Source: CAVBBU01 sp963593765 (lineage in GTDB: Bacteria; Bacillota; Clostridia; Lachnospirales; Lachnospiraceae). From it: 9,465 nucleotides of DNA. The stretch's first letter is position 1, and each line of letters begins with the position of its first letter. Location: contig CAVBBU010000079.1 of assembly GCA_963593765.1 (NCBI GenBank), positions 1 through 9,465 of the forward strand. Reading direction: 5' to 3'. Both the position numbers and the translations under genes were made by a program. The notes beneath the pieces were generated by a model. The model ran no database searches. It saw only the letters and a list, made by a program, of their open reading frames with translations, and was not told the origin of the DNA. Positions 1 to 6,441 of this stretch are shown piece by piece.

Positions 1-132
1 TTTGCAGGCTTAGAACCACTGCATCGAGCACTAGAGTGCGAACGTACCTGCATTATACGTATGTACTGCGAGAAGCGCTGAATTTTCCATAAGCTACTTC
101 GCCAGACCGATTTATGCTATAATTATCTAACT
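1..132. other. Upstream region, no supported gene
   Basis: No gene can be supported here. The first 80 bases are about 50% G+C by hand count (40 of 80), clearly richer than the genes that follow. Frame 1 stays open from the window edge to a TGA at 79-81 (26 codons) and frame 3 is also open to a TAA near 90, so this could be the 3' end of an upstream gene, but neither translation is recognisable. A small perfect hairpin (GCACT/AGTGC with a two-base loop) lies at 28-39. The last 50 bases are AT-rich and carry the promoter of the next gene. Confidence 0.4.
115..123 (+). promoter_or_regulatory. Extended -10 promoter of rluF
   Basis: The sequence TGCTATAAT is a perfect TATAAT hexamer (118-123) preceded by the TG of an extended -10 element. 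No convincing -35 hexamer lies 16-18 bases upstream, as is common for extended -10 promoters. A start site 6-8 bases downstream would fall at about 129-131, only 2-4 bases before the ATG at 133. Confidence 0.6.
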
Positions 133-849
133 ATGGAAAATATAAGAATAAACAAATTCCTTTCCGAGCTTGGTATATGCTCAAGGCGCAAGGCAGATAG
201 TCTTATAAAGGAAGGGCGAGTTAAAATAGAAGAAAAAATCGCAGTATTAGGAGATATTGTAGCAAGCGGTCAAAGCGTATATGTAGATAACAGCCTAGTT
301 GGTGACATATCCATACTATCTAAGATTGCTCCTGTGCTTCTTGCCGCAAACAAGCCAAGGGGCATAGTATGCACTACTACGGATAATGACAGAGCAGCTA
401 ATATAGTAGAGCTTATCAGCTATCCATCACGCATATATCCTATAGGAAGACTTGATAAGGAGTCCGAGGGACTTATACTTATGACTAATCAAGGCGACCT
501 AGTAAATAAAATTTTAAAGGCAAGCAATTACCACGAAAAGGAATATGTAGTTAAGGTAGATAAGCCTATAGACGAGAGCTTTTTAGAGCATATGAGTAGG
601 GGCGTGTACCTAAGCGAGCTTAAGGTAAAGACAAGACCATGCAGAATATATAAGAAAAATAAAAATACCTTTAATATAATTCTAACGCAAGGACTTAACA
701 GACAGATAAGACGAATGTGCAGTGAGCTCGGCTACAACGTGCTAGAGCTTAAAAGAATTAGAATAATGAATATCAAGCTGGAAAATTTAAAACCGGGAGA
801 GTATAGAAAGCTAGGAATAGATGTTATAAAAAGTCTTAAAGATAATTAG
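133..849 (+). CDS. rluF: 23S rRNA pseudouridine synthase, RluF type
   Basis: The 238-residue product is a RsuA/RluB/E/F-family pseudouridine synthase, which isomerises a uridine in 23S rRNA (U2604 in the E. coli RluF system) during ribosome maturation in the cytoplasm. An N-terminal S4 RNA-binding domain (about residues 4-50, with SRRKADSLI) is followed by the catalytic domain. The signature GRLDKESEGL at 105-114 contains the catalytic Asp108. The stretch GDLVNKILKA...HEKEY (121-138) and the C-terminal QGLNRQIRRMC (186-196) strongly resemble RluF rather than RluB or RsuA. The S4 domain begins right after the ATG, so the start is well placed, yet no Shine-Dalgarno sequence precedes it. The stop TAG lies 94 bases before ligA, with no terminator between, so co-transcription is possible. 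Specificity for U2604 is inferred from similarity recalled from E. coli RluF. Confidence 0.88.
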   Translation: MENIRINKFLSELGICSRRKADSLIKEGRVKIEEKIAVLGDIVASGQSVYVDNSLVGDISILSKIAPVLLAANKPRGIVCTTTDNDRAANIVELISYPSRIYPIGRLDKESEGLILMTNQGDLVNKILKASNYHEKEYVVKVDKPIDESFLEHMSRGVYLSELKVKTRPCRIYKKNKNTFNIILTQGLNRQIRRMCSELGYNVLELKRIRIMNIKLENLKPGEYRKLGIDVIKSLKDN

Positions 850-943
850 AAACATTTAAGGAGAAATCCAGATATTTGAAATCATAAGAAACATATACAG
901 AGAGTAATATATAAAGATAGCAATACAGATAAAAGAGGATAAC

Positions 944-2896
944 ATGGATAAAGATACCAAGCAAATGAAGGAGCTTATAGAAAAGCTTACTGAGGCATCG
1001 AGAGCCTACTATCAGGATGCTAGTGAGATTATAAGCAATTATGAATATGATAAGCTTTATGATGAGCTTGTAGAGCTTGAAAGGAAAACCGGAACTATTT
1101 TATCGGGCTCGCCTACGCAAAATGTAGGCTACGAGGTAGTAAGTGAGCTTCCAAAGGAAACGCATGAGAAGCCTATGCTATCACTAGATAAAACGAAATC
1201 AGTTGATGAATTAGTTAGCTGGCTTGGAGATAATAAAGCTCTTTTATCATGGAAACTTGATGGCCTTACAGTAGTTCTTACATATAATAATGGTGAATTA
1301 ATTAAAGCAGTTACAAGGGGCAATGGAATAGTAGGCGAGGTAATCACTGCTAATGCGAGAGCATTTGCCAATGTACCACTTAAGATAGCTTATAAGGGAG
1401 AATTAATACTTAGAGGCGAAGCGGTTATAAGCTATAAGGAGTTTGAAAGGATCAATGCTTCCATAAGCGAGATAGATGCAAAATATAAAAATCCAAGAAA
1501 CCTCTGCTCCGGATCTGTAAGGCAGCTTAATTCAGAAATAACAGCAAAGAGGCATGTACTCTTTTATGCATTTTCATTAGTTAAGGCAGATGGAGTAGAT
1601 TTTAATAATTCAAGTAACAGTCAGTTTGCATGGCTGTCTGAGCAGGGCTTTGATGTAGTAGAGCATGTGATGGTTAATGCTGCAAGCCTTCCTAAAATGG
1701 TAGAGGAATTTTCAAAAAAGATAGAAAACTTTTTCCTTCCGTCTGATGGGCTTGTGCTTTTGTTAGATGATATAGCATATGGAAATTCGCTGGGAACTAC
1801 AGCAAAATTTCCGAGAAACGCTATAGCATTTAAATGGAGTGATGAGATTAAAGAAACTACACTTAAATATATAGAATGGAGTCCGTCAAGGACAGGACTT
1901 ATAAATCCAGTCGCAGTATTTGAGCCAGTAGAGCTAGAGGGCACTACGGTATCAAGAGCCAGTGTTCACAATATAAGCATACTTGAAGGGCTTGAGCTTG
2001 GAATAGGCGATACGATAACAGTATATAAGGCAAATATGATTATACCTCAGATAGAGAATAATCTTACTAGAAGCGGATGCGTAGAGCTGCCGGATACATG
2101 TCCGGTATGTGGCGGCAAAACTAAGATAAAAAAGGAAGCTGATGTTAAAACGCTTTATTGCACAAATCCCGACTGCCTAGTAAAGCATGCCAAAAGCTTT
2201 GAGCTTGCTGCAAGCAGAGATGCACTTAATATAGATGGACTTTCTATACAGACTATAGAAAAGTTTATCGCAAAAGGTTTTATAAAGGACTATGCAGATC
2301 TTTTTAGACTTGAAAGATATAAAAAGGACATAGTAGAGATGGATGGCTTTGGCAAAAAGTCATACGAAAATCTTATTAACTCAGCAAAGGCGGCGAGCCA
2401 TACAGATATGACAAGGCTTGTATATGCACTAGGGATAGCGGGAGTTGGACTTGCAGGTGCACGTATGCTGACAAGTCACTTTAAGGGCGACTTTGATAAG
2501 CTAAGACATGCGAGCCTAGAAGAGCTTACTATGATAGATGGCATAGGTGAGGTTATAGGGCAGGCTATAGTAGATTATTTTAATGATTCTAAAAATAATA
2601 TGCAGGTGGATGACCTTTTATCGGTGCTAGAGCTAAAGCCTTACGAGGAAAATGTTATCGTATCCGCAGGCATAGGCGGCAAGACCTTTGTTATAACCGG
2701 CGATGTATATAGGTTTAAAAATCGAAAGGAGCTAGAGAGCTATATAAGAGATAGAGGCGGTAAGACAAGCTCTAGTGTTAGTTCAAAGACAGACTATCTT
2801 ATTAATAATGATACTACGTCTAATTCAAGCAAGAATAAAAAGGCAAAGGAGCTTAATATACCTATAATATCAGAGGAGGATTTTTTGAAGCTGTAG
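944..2896 (+). CDS. ligA: NAD+-dependent DNA ligase LigA, divergent form
   Basis: The 650-residue product is a bacterial NAD+-dependent DNA ligase, which seals nicks in replication and repair using a ligase-AMP intermediate. Domains in order: Ia NAD+-binding domain (about 5-70), nucleotidyltransferase domain with KLDG at 104-107 (adenylated Lys104), RGE at 157-159, NPRN at 183-186 and IAFKW at 294-298, OB fold (about 305-380), Cys4 zinc finger (C386, C389, C406, C411), helix-hairpin-helix region (about 420-550) and C-terminal BRCT domain (578-650). The order and length match the usual roughly 670-residue LigA. The active site is unusual: the Glu two residues before the lysine in standard CE(P/L)KLDG is Ser102, and the DGVVIKV motif reads DGLVLLL, so its Lys becomes Leu273. 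I recall similar sequences from other Clostridia, so this is probably a lineage variant. The RBS AGAGG lies five bases before the ATG. Confidence 0.93.
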   Translation: MDKDTKQMKELIEKLTEASRAYYQDASEIISNYEYDKLYDELVELERKTGTILSGSPTQNVGYEVVSELPKETHEKPMLSLDKTKSVDELVSWLGDNKALLSWKLDGLTVVLTYNNGELIKAVTRGNGIVGEVITANARAFANVPLKIAYKGELILRGEAVISYKEFERINASISEIDAKYKNPRNLCSGSVRQLNSEITAKRHVLFYAFSLVKADGVDFNNSSNSQFAWLSEQGFDVVEHVMVNAASLPKMVEEFSKKIENFFLPSDGLVLLLDDIAYGNSLGTTAKFPRNAIAFKWSDEIKETTLKYIEWSPSRTGLINPVAVFEPVELEGTTVSRASVHNISILEGLELGIGDTITVYKANMIIPQIENNLTRSGCVELPDTCPVCGGKTKIKKEADVKTLYCTNPDCLVKHAKSFELAASRDALNIDGLSIQTIEKFIAKGFIKDYADLFRLERYKKDIVEMDGFGKKSYENLINSAKAASHTDMTRLVYALGIAGVGLAGARMLTSHFKGDFDKLRHASLEELTMIDGIGEVIGQAIVDYFNDSKNNMQVDDLLSVLELKPYEENVIVSAGIGGKTFVITGDVYRFKNRKELESYIRDRGGKTSSSVSSKTDYLINNDTTSNSSKNKKAKELNIPIISEEDFLKL

Positions 2897-3041
2897 ATGT
2901 GATTATGCCAAGCACTGACATGAGAAAATATTGGCAATATATAAGAAGCTATAAGGAAAAGCTAATTATATGTAAAATTCATATAGACAAATCGTTAAAT
3001 TAATATAAAATACTATTTATAATGAATTAAGGAGAGTGAAT
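2897..3041. other. ligA-xpt intergenic region
   Basis: This 145-base AT-rich gap contains a 6-bp inverted repeat (TGCCAA at 2906-2911, TTGGCA at 2931-2936, 19-base loop) with no T-tract, so it is not a typical terminator. A perfect TATAAT (3018-3023) is a possible -10 for xpt, but the bases at -35 are poor and it lies very close to the start. A 32-codon ATG frame (2905-3003) has no ribosome binding site. No purine-riboswitch core (for example a TCTACC-type junction) is visible, although xpt often has one in Bacillus and relatives. Confidence 0.5.
3029..3034 (+). promoter_or_regulatory. Ribosome binding site deciding the xpt start
   Basis: AAGGAG ends seven bases before the ATG at 3042. An in-frame GTG at 3036-3038 would sit only one base after this site, too close to be used, so ATG 3042 is taken as the start. 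Confidence 0.75.
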
Positions 3042-3626
3042 ATGCAGCTTCTTGAGGAAAGAATACTTAGAGATGGCAAGGTAAGAGAGGGAAATGTCCT
3101 TAAGGTCGACAGCTTTTTAAATCATCAGATGGACATTCAGCTTTTTGAGGCTATGGGGCATGAGTTTAAAAGACTTTTTGCAGATGAGGAGATAAGCAAG
3201 ATACTTACCATAGAAGCATCCGGTATAGGCATAGCCTGCGTAGCGGCACAAAGCTTTGGCGTTCCGGTAGTATTTGCCAAGAAGGGCAAAACCAAAAACA
3301 TAGCCGGAGATGTCTACAAGGCACAGGTGGAGTCGTATACACATGGCGGAATTTATGACATAATAGTTTCTAAGGATTATCTTACAAAGGACGACAGAGT
3401 GCTGTTGATAGATGATTTCCTTGCAAATGGAAAAGCACTAGAGGGTCTGATAGCCATAGTTAATGAAGCAGGAGCTACATTAGTAGGAGCTGGAATAGCG
3501 GTTGAAAAGGGATTTCAGCCGGGTGGTAAGAAGCTAAGAGAAGAGGGAATACACCTTGAATCATTAGCAATAATAGAAAGCATGGATGAGAAGACAGGAA
3601 AGATAGTCTTCAGAAAGCAGGATTAA
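3042..3626 (+). CDS. xpt: Xanthine phosphoribosyltransferase
   Basis: The product (194 residues from ATG 3042) transfers phosphoribose from PRPP to xanthine to make XMP in cytosolic purine salvage. The family pattern is clear: LKVDSFLNHQMD near the N-terminus, an IEASGIG segment, the VPVVFAKK strand, and the PRPP-binding loop VLLIDDFLANGKAL with the acidic pair typical of type I phosphoribosyltransferases. KGFQPGGKKL and the ESLAIIESMD tail also match B. subtilis Xpt as I remember it, and the length is normal (194). Unlike the B. subtilis gene, it has no xanthine permease (pbuX) beside it and no visible guanine riboswitch upstream. The stop codon is one base from the next ATG, so the two genes are almost certainly one operon. 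Confidence 0.93.
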   Translation: MQLLEERILRDGKVREGNVLKVDSFLNHQMDIQLFEAMGHEFKRLFADEEISKILTIEASGIGIACVAAQSFGVPVVFAKKGKTKNIAGDVYKAQVESYTHGGIYDIIVSKDYLTKDDRVLLIDDFLANGKALEGLIAIVNEAGATLVGAGIAVEKGFQPGGKKLREEGIHLESLAIIESMDEKTGKIVFRKQD

Positions 3627-3627
3627 T

Positions 3628-3879
3628 ATGCATTATAATTATTCAACAAAGGGAGTTTGTGCAACAACTATAGACTTTGATTTAGAGGATGGCAAGATAT
3701 ATAATCTTAGCTTTAAGGGTGGCTGCAACGGAAACCTTAAGGCTATAAGTAAGCTTGCAGAGGGTATGGATGCCGAGAAGGTAGAGGCGGTTCTTGCAGG
3801 AAATACCTGCGGAGCTAGAGATACAAGCTGTGCCGACCAGTTAGCTAGAGCTATAAAGCAGGCGATAGAAGAAGGATAA
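3628..3879 (+). CDS. TIGR03905/TSCPD-domain protein, four cysteines
   Basis: This 83-residue protein belongs to the uncharacterised TSCPD family (TIGR03905 type), named after the TSC-D-Q motif seen here as TSCADQLA (66-73). A related domain forms the C-terminal tail of some adenosylcobalamin-dependent ribonucleotide reductases. Four cysteines stand in conserved-looking settings: C11 (KGVCATT), C33 (GGCNGN), C61 and C68 (NTCGARDTSC). These could bind a metal or act in thiol redox chemistry, but this is inference. There is no signal peptide or membrane segment. It starts one base after xpt; a weak AGCAGGA inside the end of xpt serves as RBS, suggesting translational coupling. A terminator follows directly, so xpt and this gene form a two-gene unit. 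Function unknown; a role in nucleotide metabolism is suggested only by the neighbour and the reductase-domain similarity. Confidence 0.85.
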   Translation: MHYNYSTKGVCATTIDFDLEDGKIYNLSFKGGCNGNLKAISKLAEGMDAEKVEAVLAGNTCGARDTSCADQLARAIKQAIEEG

Positions 3880-3884
3880 GTAAG

Positions 3885-3914
3885 ACGCCCGGGCCTACGG
3901 TCTGGACGTTTTTT
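3885..3914 (+). terminator. Rho-independent terminator of the xpt operon
   Basis: A GC-rich stem pairs 3885-3895 with 3899-3909 around a three-base TAC loop. It has one C-A mismatch and two G-U pairs. A run of six T follows (3909-3914). It begins six bases after the stop codon of the TSCPD gene. Confidence 0.85.
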
Positions 3915-3949
3915 GTGCGTAGAGCGTGTTTCTTGTGCAATATACGCAC
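3915..3949. repeat. Seven-base inverted repeat before the DUF1189 gene
   Basis: GTGCGTA (3915-3921) and its perfect complement TACGCAC (3943-3949) flank 21 bases. The right arm falls in the spacer of the candidate promoter at 3933-3960, so this could be an operator or a hairpin. It could also be chance. Confidence 0.35.
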
Positions 3950-3960
3950 GGCACTATGCT
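3933..3960 (+). promoter_or_regulatory. Candidate promoter of the DUF1189 gene
   Basis: TTGTGC (3933-3938) and TATGCT (3955-3960) are separated by 16 bases. Each is only a partial match to consensus. The placement, after a terminator and 25 bases before the start codon, makes a promoter here likely even if the exact hexamers are uncertain. Confidence 0.4.
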
Positions 3961-3985
3961 ATCTAAATTAAAAAAAGAGGATACC

Positions 3986-4972
3986 ATGCAGATATTTAAA
4001 GACATATGGAATTCTATGTGGAATTTCAAATACTATAAGAAATTTTTGAATTATAAGGTAGTAAAGGCATTCGTGCATATAATAGTCGTTAGCTTCTTTA
4101 TATGGCTTGCTGTAACAGCACTTAGCCTAGTGCAATTTTTTAATAAAACAGGCGGAGCATCAAATATAATAGATAATTATATACCTGATTTTGTGCTATC
4201 GGGCGGGGAGCTAAAATGCGAAAGCACACTCAAATATGATATAAAGGATGCCGGCGTATATATAGACATAGATACATCTGTAGATGGTGCGAATATGTAT
4301 GATACAGATACCAAGGCACTTCTTAGAAATTATAGCAATGCTCTTATAATAGGAAGTAAGAGTATGCTGGTTAAGGGTAATGGTCTAACTCAGCAGCTTA
4401 ATTTTTCAAGCCTTGGAAATGTTACCTATACAAAGGATGATTTTAGAAAGCTAATTCCAGTATTTTATGTACTTACATTTGTTGGATATGGCATAGTGCT
4501 TGTATATGATATAGTAGGATATATAATGCTTGCAGCCATAGCGACAGCATTTGCATCGGTTATAGCTATGACTATGAGATTAAAGCTAAAATACAAGCAG
4601 GTATTTATTGTATCGGTATATGCGGCTACGCTTCCGGTCATTTTAGTTGAGCTTATAGAAACATTTATTGTAGGCATACCATTTTCATCTGTGCTGACAA
4701 TTCTTTTGATACTCTTATATGCAGTGATGGCACTAAGAGCTATAGCTGCAAGTGGAGAGTATACCATAACAGATGAGGATATAATAAAGGCTCGAAAAGA
4801 GCTTGAGGGGGCAATGCAAAAGAAAGAGGAAGCCTTTAGAGAGATGGAAAGAGAGGCTGCGATTTCGGAAAATCCAGATAAGCCTCCAGTAAATGCTGAC
4901 ACTAAGGGCGATGCCTCTGGCGATATAAAGCCTAGCGATGGCTGGTCATTTGGCTCAGGCGATGGAAGATAA
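3986..4972 (+). CDS. DUF1189-family membrane protein
   Basis: The chosen product has 328 residues. The frame could start at ATG 3926, but that overlaps the candidate promoter and has no RBS, while ATG 3986 has AAAAGAGG five bases upstream, and the family-like sequence begins there. It is an integral membrane protein with a first segment at about 27-50, an extracytoplasmic domain (about 55-155) with IPDFVLSGGEL and VYIDIDTS, which fit the DUF1189 family, then about four membrane segments (158-177, 178-195, 205-225, 232-254). The C-terminus has a charged helix, possibly a coiled coil (262-292), and a Pro/Gly/Asp-rich tail ending GSGDGR. The biochemical function of the family is unknown. The gene seems to be its own unit, since a terminator precedes it and a new promoter follows. 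Confidence 0.75.
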   Translation: MQIFKDIWNSMWNFKYYKKFLNYKVVKAFVHIIVVSFFIWLAVTALSLVQFFNKTGGASNIIDNYIPDFVLSGGELKCESTLKYDIKDAGVYIDIDTSVDGANMYDTDTKALLRNYSNALIIGSKSMLVKGNGLTQQLNFSSLGNVTYTKDDFRKLIPVFYVLTFVGYGIVLVYDIVGYIMLAAIATAFASVIAMTMRLKLKYKQVFIVSVYAATLPVILVELIETFIVGIPFSSVLTILLILLYAVMALRAIAASGEYTITDEDIIKARKELEGAMQKKEEAFREMEREAAISENPDKPPVNADTKGDASGDIKPSDGWSFGSGDGR

Positions 4973-4978
4973 ATTTTC

Positions 4979-5007
4979 TTGAGGCAAGCGAAATTATATA
5001 ATATAAT
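4979..5007 (+). promoter_or_regulatory. Promoter of the amidase gene
   Basis: TTGAGG (4979-4984) and a perfect TATAAT (5002-5007) are separated by the optimal 17 bases. A second TATAAT overlaps at 4997-5002. Transcription would start near 5014, giving a leader of about 125 bases before the amidase ATG. The -35 begins seven bases after the stop codon of the DUF1189 gene. Confidence 0.7.
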
Positions 5008-5013
5008 GAAGCT

Positions 5014-5138
5014 TGGGCGTAAAATCGCTTGAGGCTTAGACGGAAGCAGGCTACAAGGTGTAGCTTAGTGTGAAAATATGCCAAAATATATGTGCTTTTA
5101 TAGGAAGAGCATTATATAAATAACAATAGAGGTTAGAA
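5014..5138 (+). other. Long amidase 5' leader with hairpin
   Basis: The inferred untranslated leader holds an 8-bp hairpin (5048-5055 with 5059-5066, loop AGG, one G-U pair). It also repeats the heptamer TTGAGGC of the upstream promoter region at 5029-5035. A six-base complement AAGCGA (4986-4991) / TCGCTT (5025-5030) spans the start site. I could not match it to a c-di-AMP, c-di-GMP or other riboswitch consensus. The RBS AGAGGT (5128-5133) lies five bases before the ATG. Confidence 0.35.
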
Positions 5139-6314
5139 ATGAAAAATAAATATTTCTTGAATATATTTATAGCAGCAGCAGTTGTTGCTATGGTAGGCTG
5201 CACAAAAAGTGGCAGTATAAGCGAGGCGGCACAAAGCAGCACTGTAGCAGTAGTTGAAACCACAGAAGCTATAGAAATAAAAAGTGATGTCATAGCTACT
5301 AGTGTGCAGGAAACTACTCAGGCAGAGACAACAGGCGCGCAGCTAGTACCATGTGATGATACAGTATATGTAACAGGAGATAATGTTAATATAAGAAAAT
5401 CTCCTGATAAGAGCAGTGAGATTATAAAAACTGCTAATAAGGCTAGCGAATATAAAAGAACGGCAGCAGGAGATAGCTGGTCAGAGATAGTTCTTGATGA
5501 TGGCTCTAAGGCATATATATCGGCAGATTATATAAGCACAAAAAAGCCAGAGATAGCGGTAGCTGCAAGCGGTGATAGCATATCACTTAATCCTAGCTGG
5601 ACATATGCAAGCTTTTCTAAGATAAATAGCGGAGCTGCTACTATGTACAGAGCTACAGAAAATAGAAAGGGCATAGTAGTTTGTGTAAATGCAGGACATG
5701 GAACGGAAGGCGGCTCGTCAGTCAAAACCCAGTGCCATCCGGATGGAAGTGCAAAGGTAACTGGAGGCTCTACTTCAGCTGGTGCGACTACAGCTACGGC
5801 AGTATCTGGTGGTATGACATTTGCAGACGGAACGCCAGAGAGCAAGGTAACACTTGCTATGGCAAAGGCATTAAAGAGCGTACTACTTTCAAGAGGCTAC
5901 GATGTACTTATGATTAGAGAGAGCGATGATGTTCAGCTAGATAATATAGCAAGAACAGTTATAGCTAATAATATGTCAAACTGCCATATAGCACTTCATT
6001 GGGATTCTACTGAAAGCAACAAGGGTGCATTTTATATGAGTGTACCTGAGGGAAGCTATAGAAGCATGGAGCCTGTGGCTAGCCATTGGCAGCAGCATGA
6101 GGCACTAGGAAACAGCTTGGTAGAAGGACTTAGAGGGGCTGGAGTTAAGATATTCTCAGGCGGATCTATGGATATGGACTTAACACAGACATCTTATTCT
6201 ACTGTACCATCAGTAGATATAGAGCTTGGCGATAAGGTATCAGACCATTCCGAGGCAACTCTTTCCACACTAGCTAAGGGCCTAGCAGACGGCGTAGACC
6301 TGTTCTTTAAATAG
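5139..6314 (+). CDS. Lipoprotein N-acetylmuramoyl-L-alanine amidase with SH3 domain
   Basis: The 391-residue product is a predicted cell-surface zinc hydrolase that cleaves the amide bond between MurNAc and the stem peptide of peptidoglycan. A hydrophobic N-terminus ends in the lipobox MVGC, so Cys21 is probably lipidated. A Ser/Thr/Ala-rich linker (22-68) leads to a bacterial SH3 domain (about 75-132, with VNIRKSP). The amidase_3 domain runs from about 177 to the end. Expected zinc ligands are His187 (NAGHG), Glu234 (PES) and His287 (ALHWDS), and the likely catalytic Glu is Glu362 in VDIELGD. The spacing between His187 and Glu234 is long (47 residues) and Gly/Thr/Ala-rich, longer than I remember for compact amidases. 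It is transcribed from its own promoter and is followed by a hairpin cluster and a tRNA gene. Roles in cell separation or wall turnover are inferred from the family. Confidence 0.88.
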   Translation: MKNKYFLNIFIAAAVVAMVGCTKSGSISEAAQSSTVAVVETTEAIEIKSDVIATSVQETTQAETTGAQLVPCDDTVYVTGDNVNIRKSPDKSSEIIKTANKASEYKRTAAGDSWSEIVLDDGSKAYISADYISTKKPEIAVAASGDSISLNPSWTYASFSKINSGAATMYRATENRKGIVVCVNAGHGTEGGSSVKTQCHPDGSAKVTGGSTSAGATTATAVSGGMTFADGTPESKVTLAMAKALKSVLLSRGYDVLMIRESDDVQLDNIARTVIANNMSNCHIALHWDSTESNKGAFYMSVPEGSYRSMEPVASHWQQHEALGNSLVEGLRGAGVKIFSGGSMDMDLTQTSYSTVPSVDIELGDKVSDHSEATLSTLAKGLADGVDLFFK

Positions 6315-6341
6315 AGGCGGAACAGAGGGAAAAGGCTTTTA

Positions 6342-6369
6342 ACGAAAGTTGACCTTAGTCAACTTTCGT
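6342..6369. repeat. Perfect 12-bp hairpin after the amidase gene
   Basis: ACGAAAGTTGAC (6342-6353) pairs perfectly with 6358-6369 around the four-base loop CTTA. No T-tract follows on either strand, so it is not a standard intrinsic terminator. It may protect or process the 3' end of the amidase mRNA. Confidence 0.75.
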
Positions 6370-6375
6370 AGAGGA

Positions 6376-6441
6376 GCAGCGACGGAGATAAACGTCGCAA
6401 GATAGGCGAAAGCCTATCTTGCAAGTCCTCTCCGTCGCTGC
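6376..6441. repeat. Large two-part stem-loop before tRNA-Ser
   Basis: A perfect 13-bp outer stem (6376-6388 with 6429-6441) encloses an internal loop of 8 and 6 bases and a perfect 11-bp inner stem (6397-6407 with 6412-6422) capped by a GAAA tetraloop. GCGACG occurs at 6379-6384 and 6440-6445, and its complement CGTCGC at 6393-6398 and 6433-6438, so other hairpins can form: 6379-6384 with 6393-6398, and 6433-6437 with 6441-6445. It ends five bases before the tRNA. It could be a structured RNA, a processing signal or a palindromic repeat element; the sequence does not decide. Confidence 0.75.

Noticed and set aside
857..862. AAGGAG as the RBS of a small gene between rluF and ligA
   Set aside because: The only start-like codon within range is a TTG at about 876 followed by a stop after three codons.
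3926..3985. Upstream ATG giving a 20-residue longer DUF1189 protein
   Set aside because: No RBS precedes 3926, the extension overlaps the candidate promoter and inverted repeat, and ATG 3986 has a good AGAGG site and begins the family-like sequence.
4465..4902. 145-residue minus-strand open frame inside the DUF1189 gene
   Set aside because: Ser/Ile-rich low-complexity translation typical of an antisense shadow; no RBS and no recognisable domain.
6342..6369. Intrinsic terminator for the amidase
   Set aside because: The stem is perfect but followed by AGAGGAG rather than a T-run, and the reverse strand has none either.
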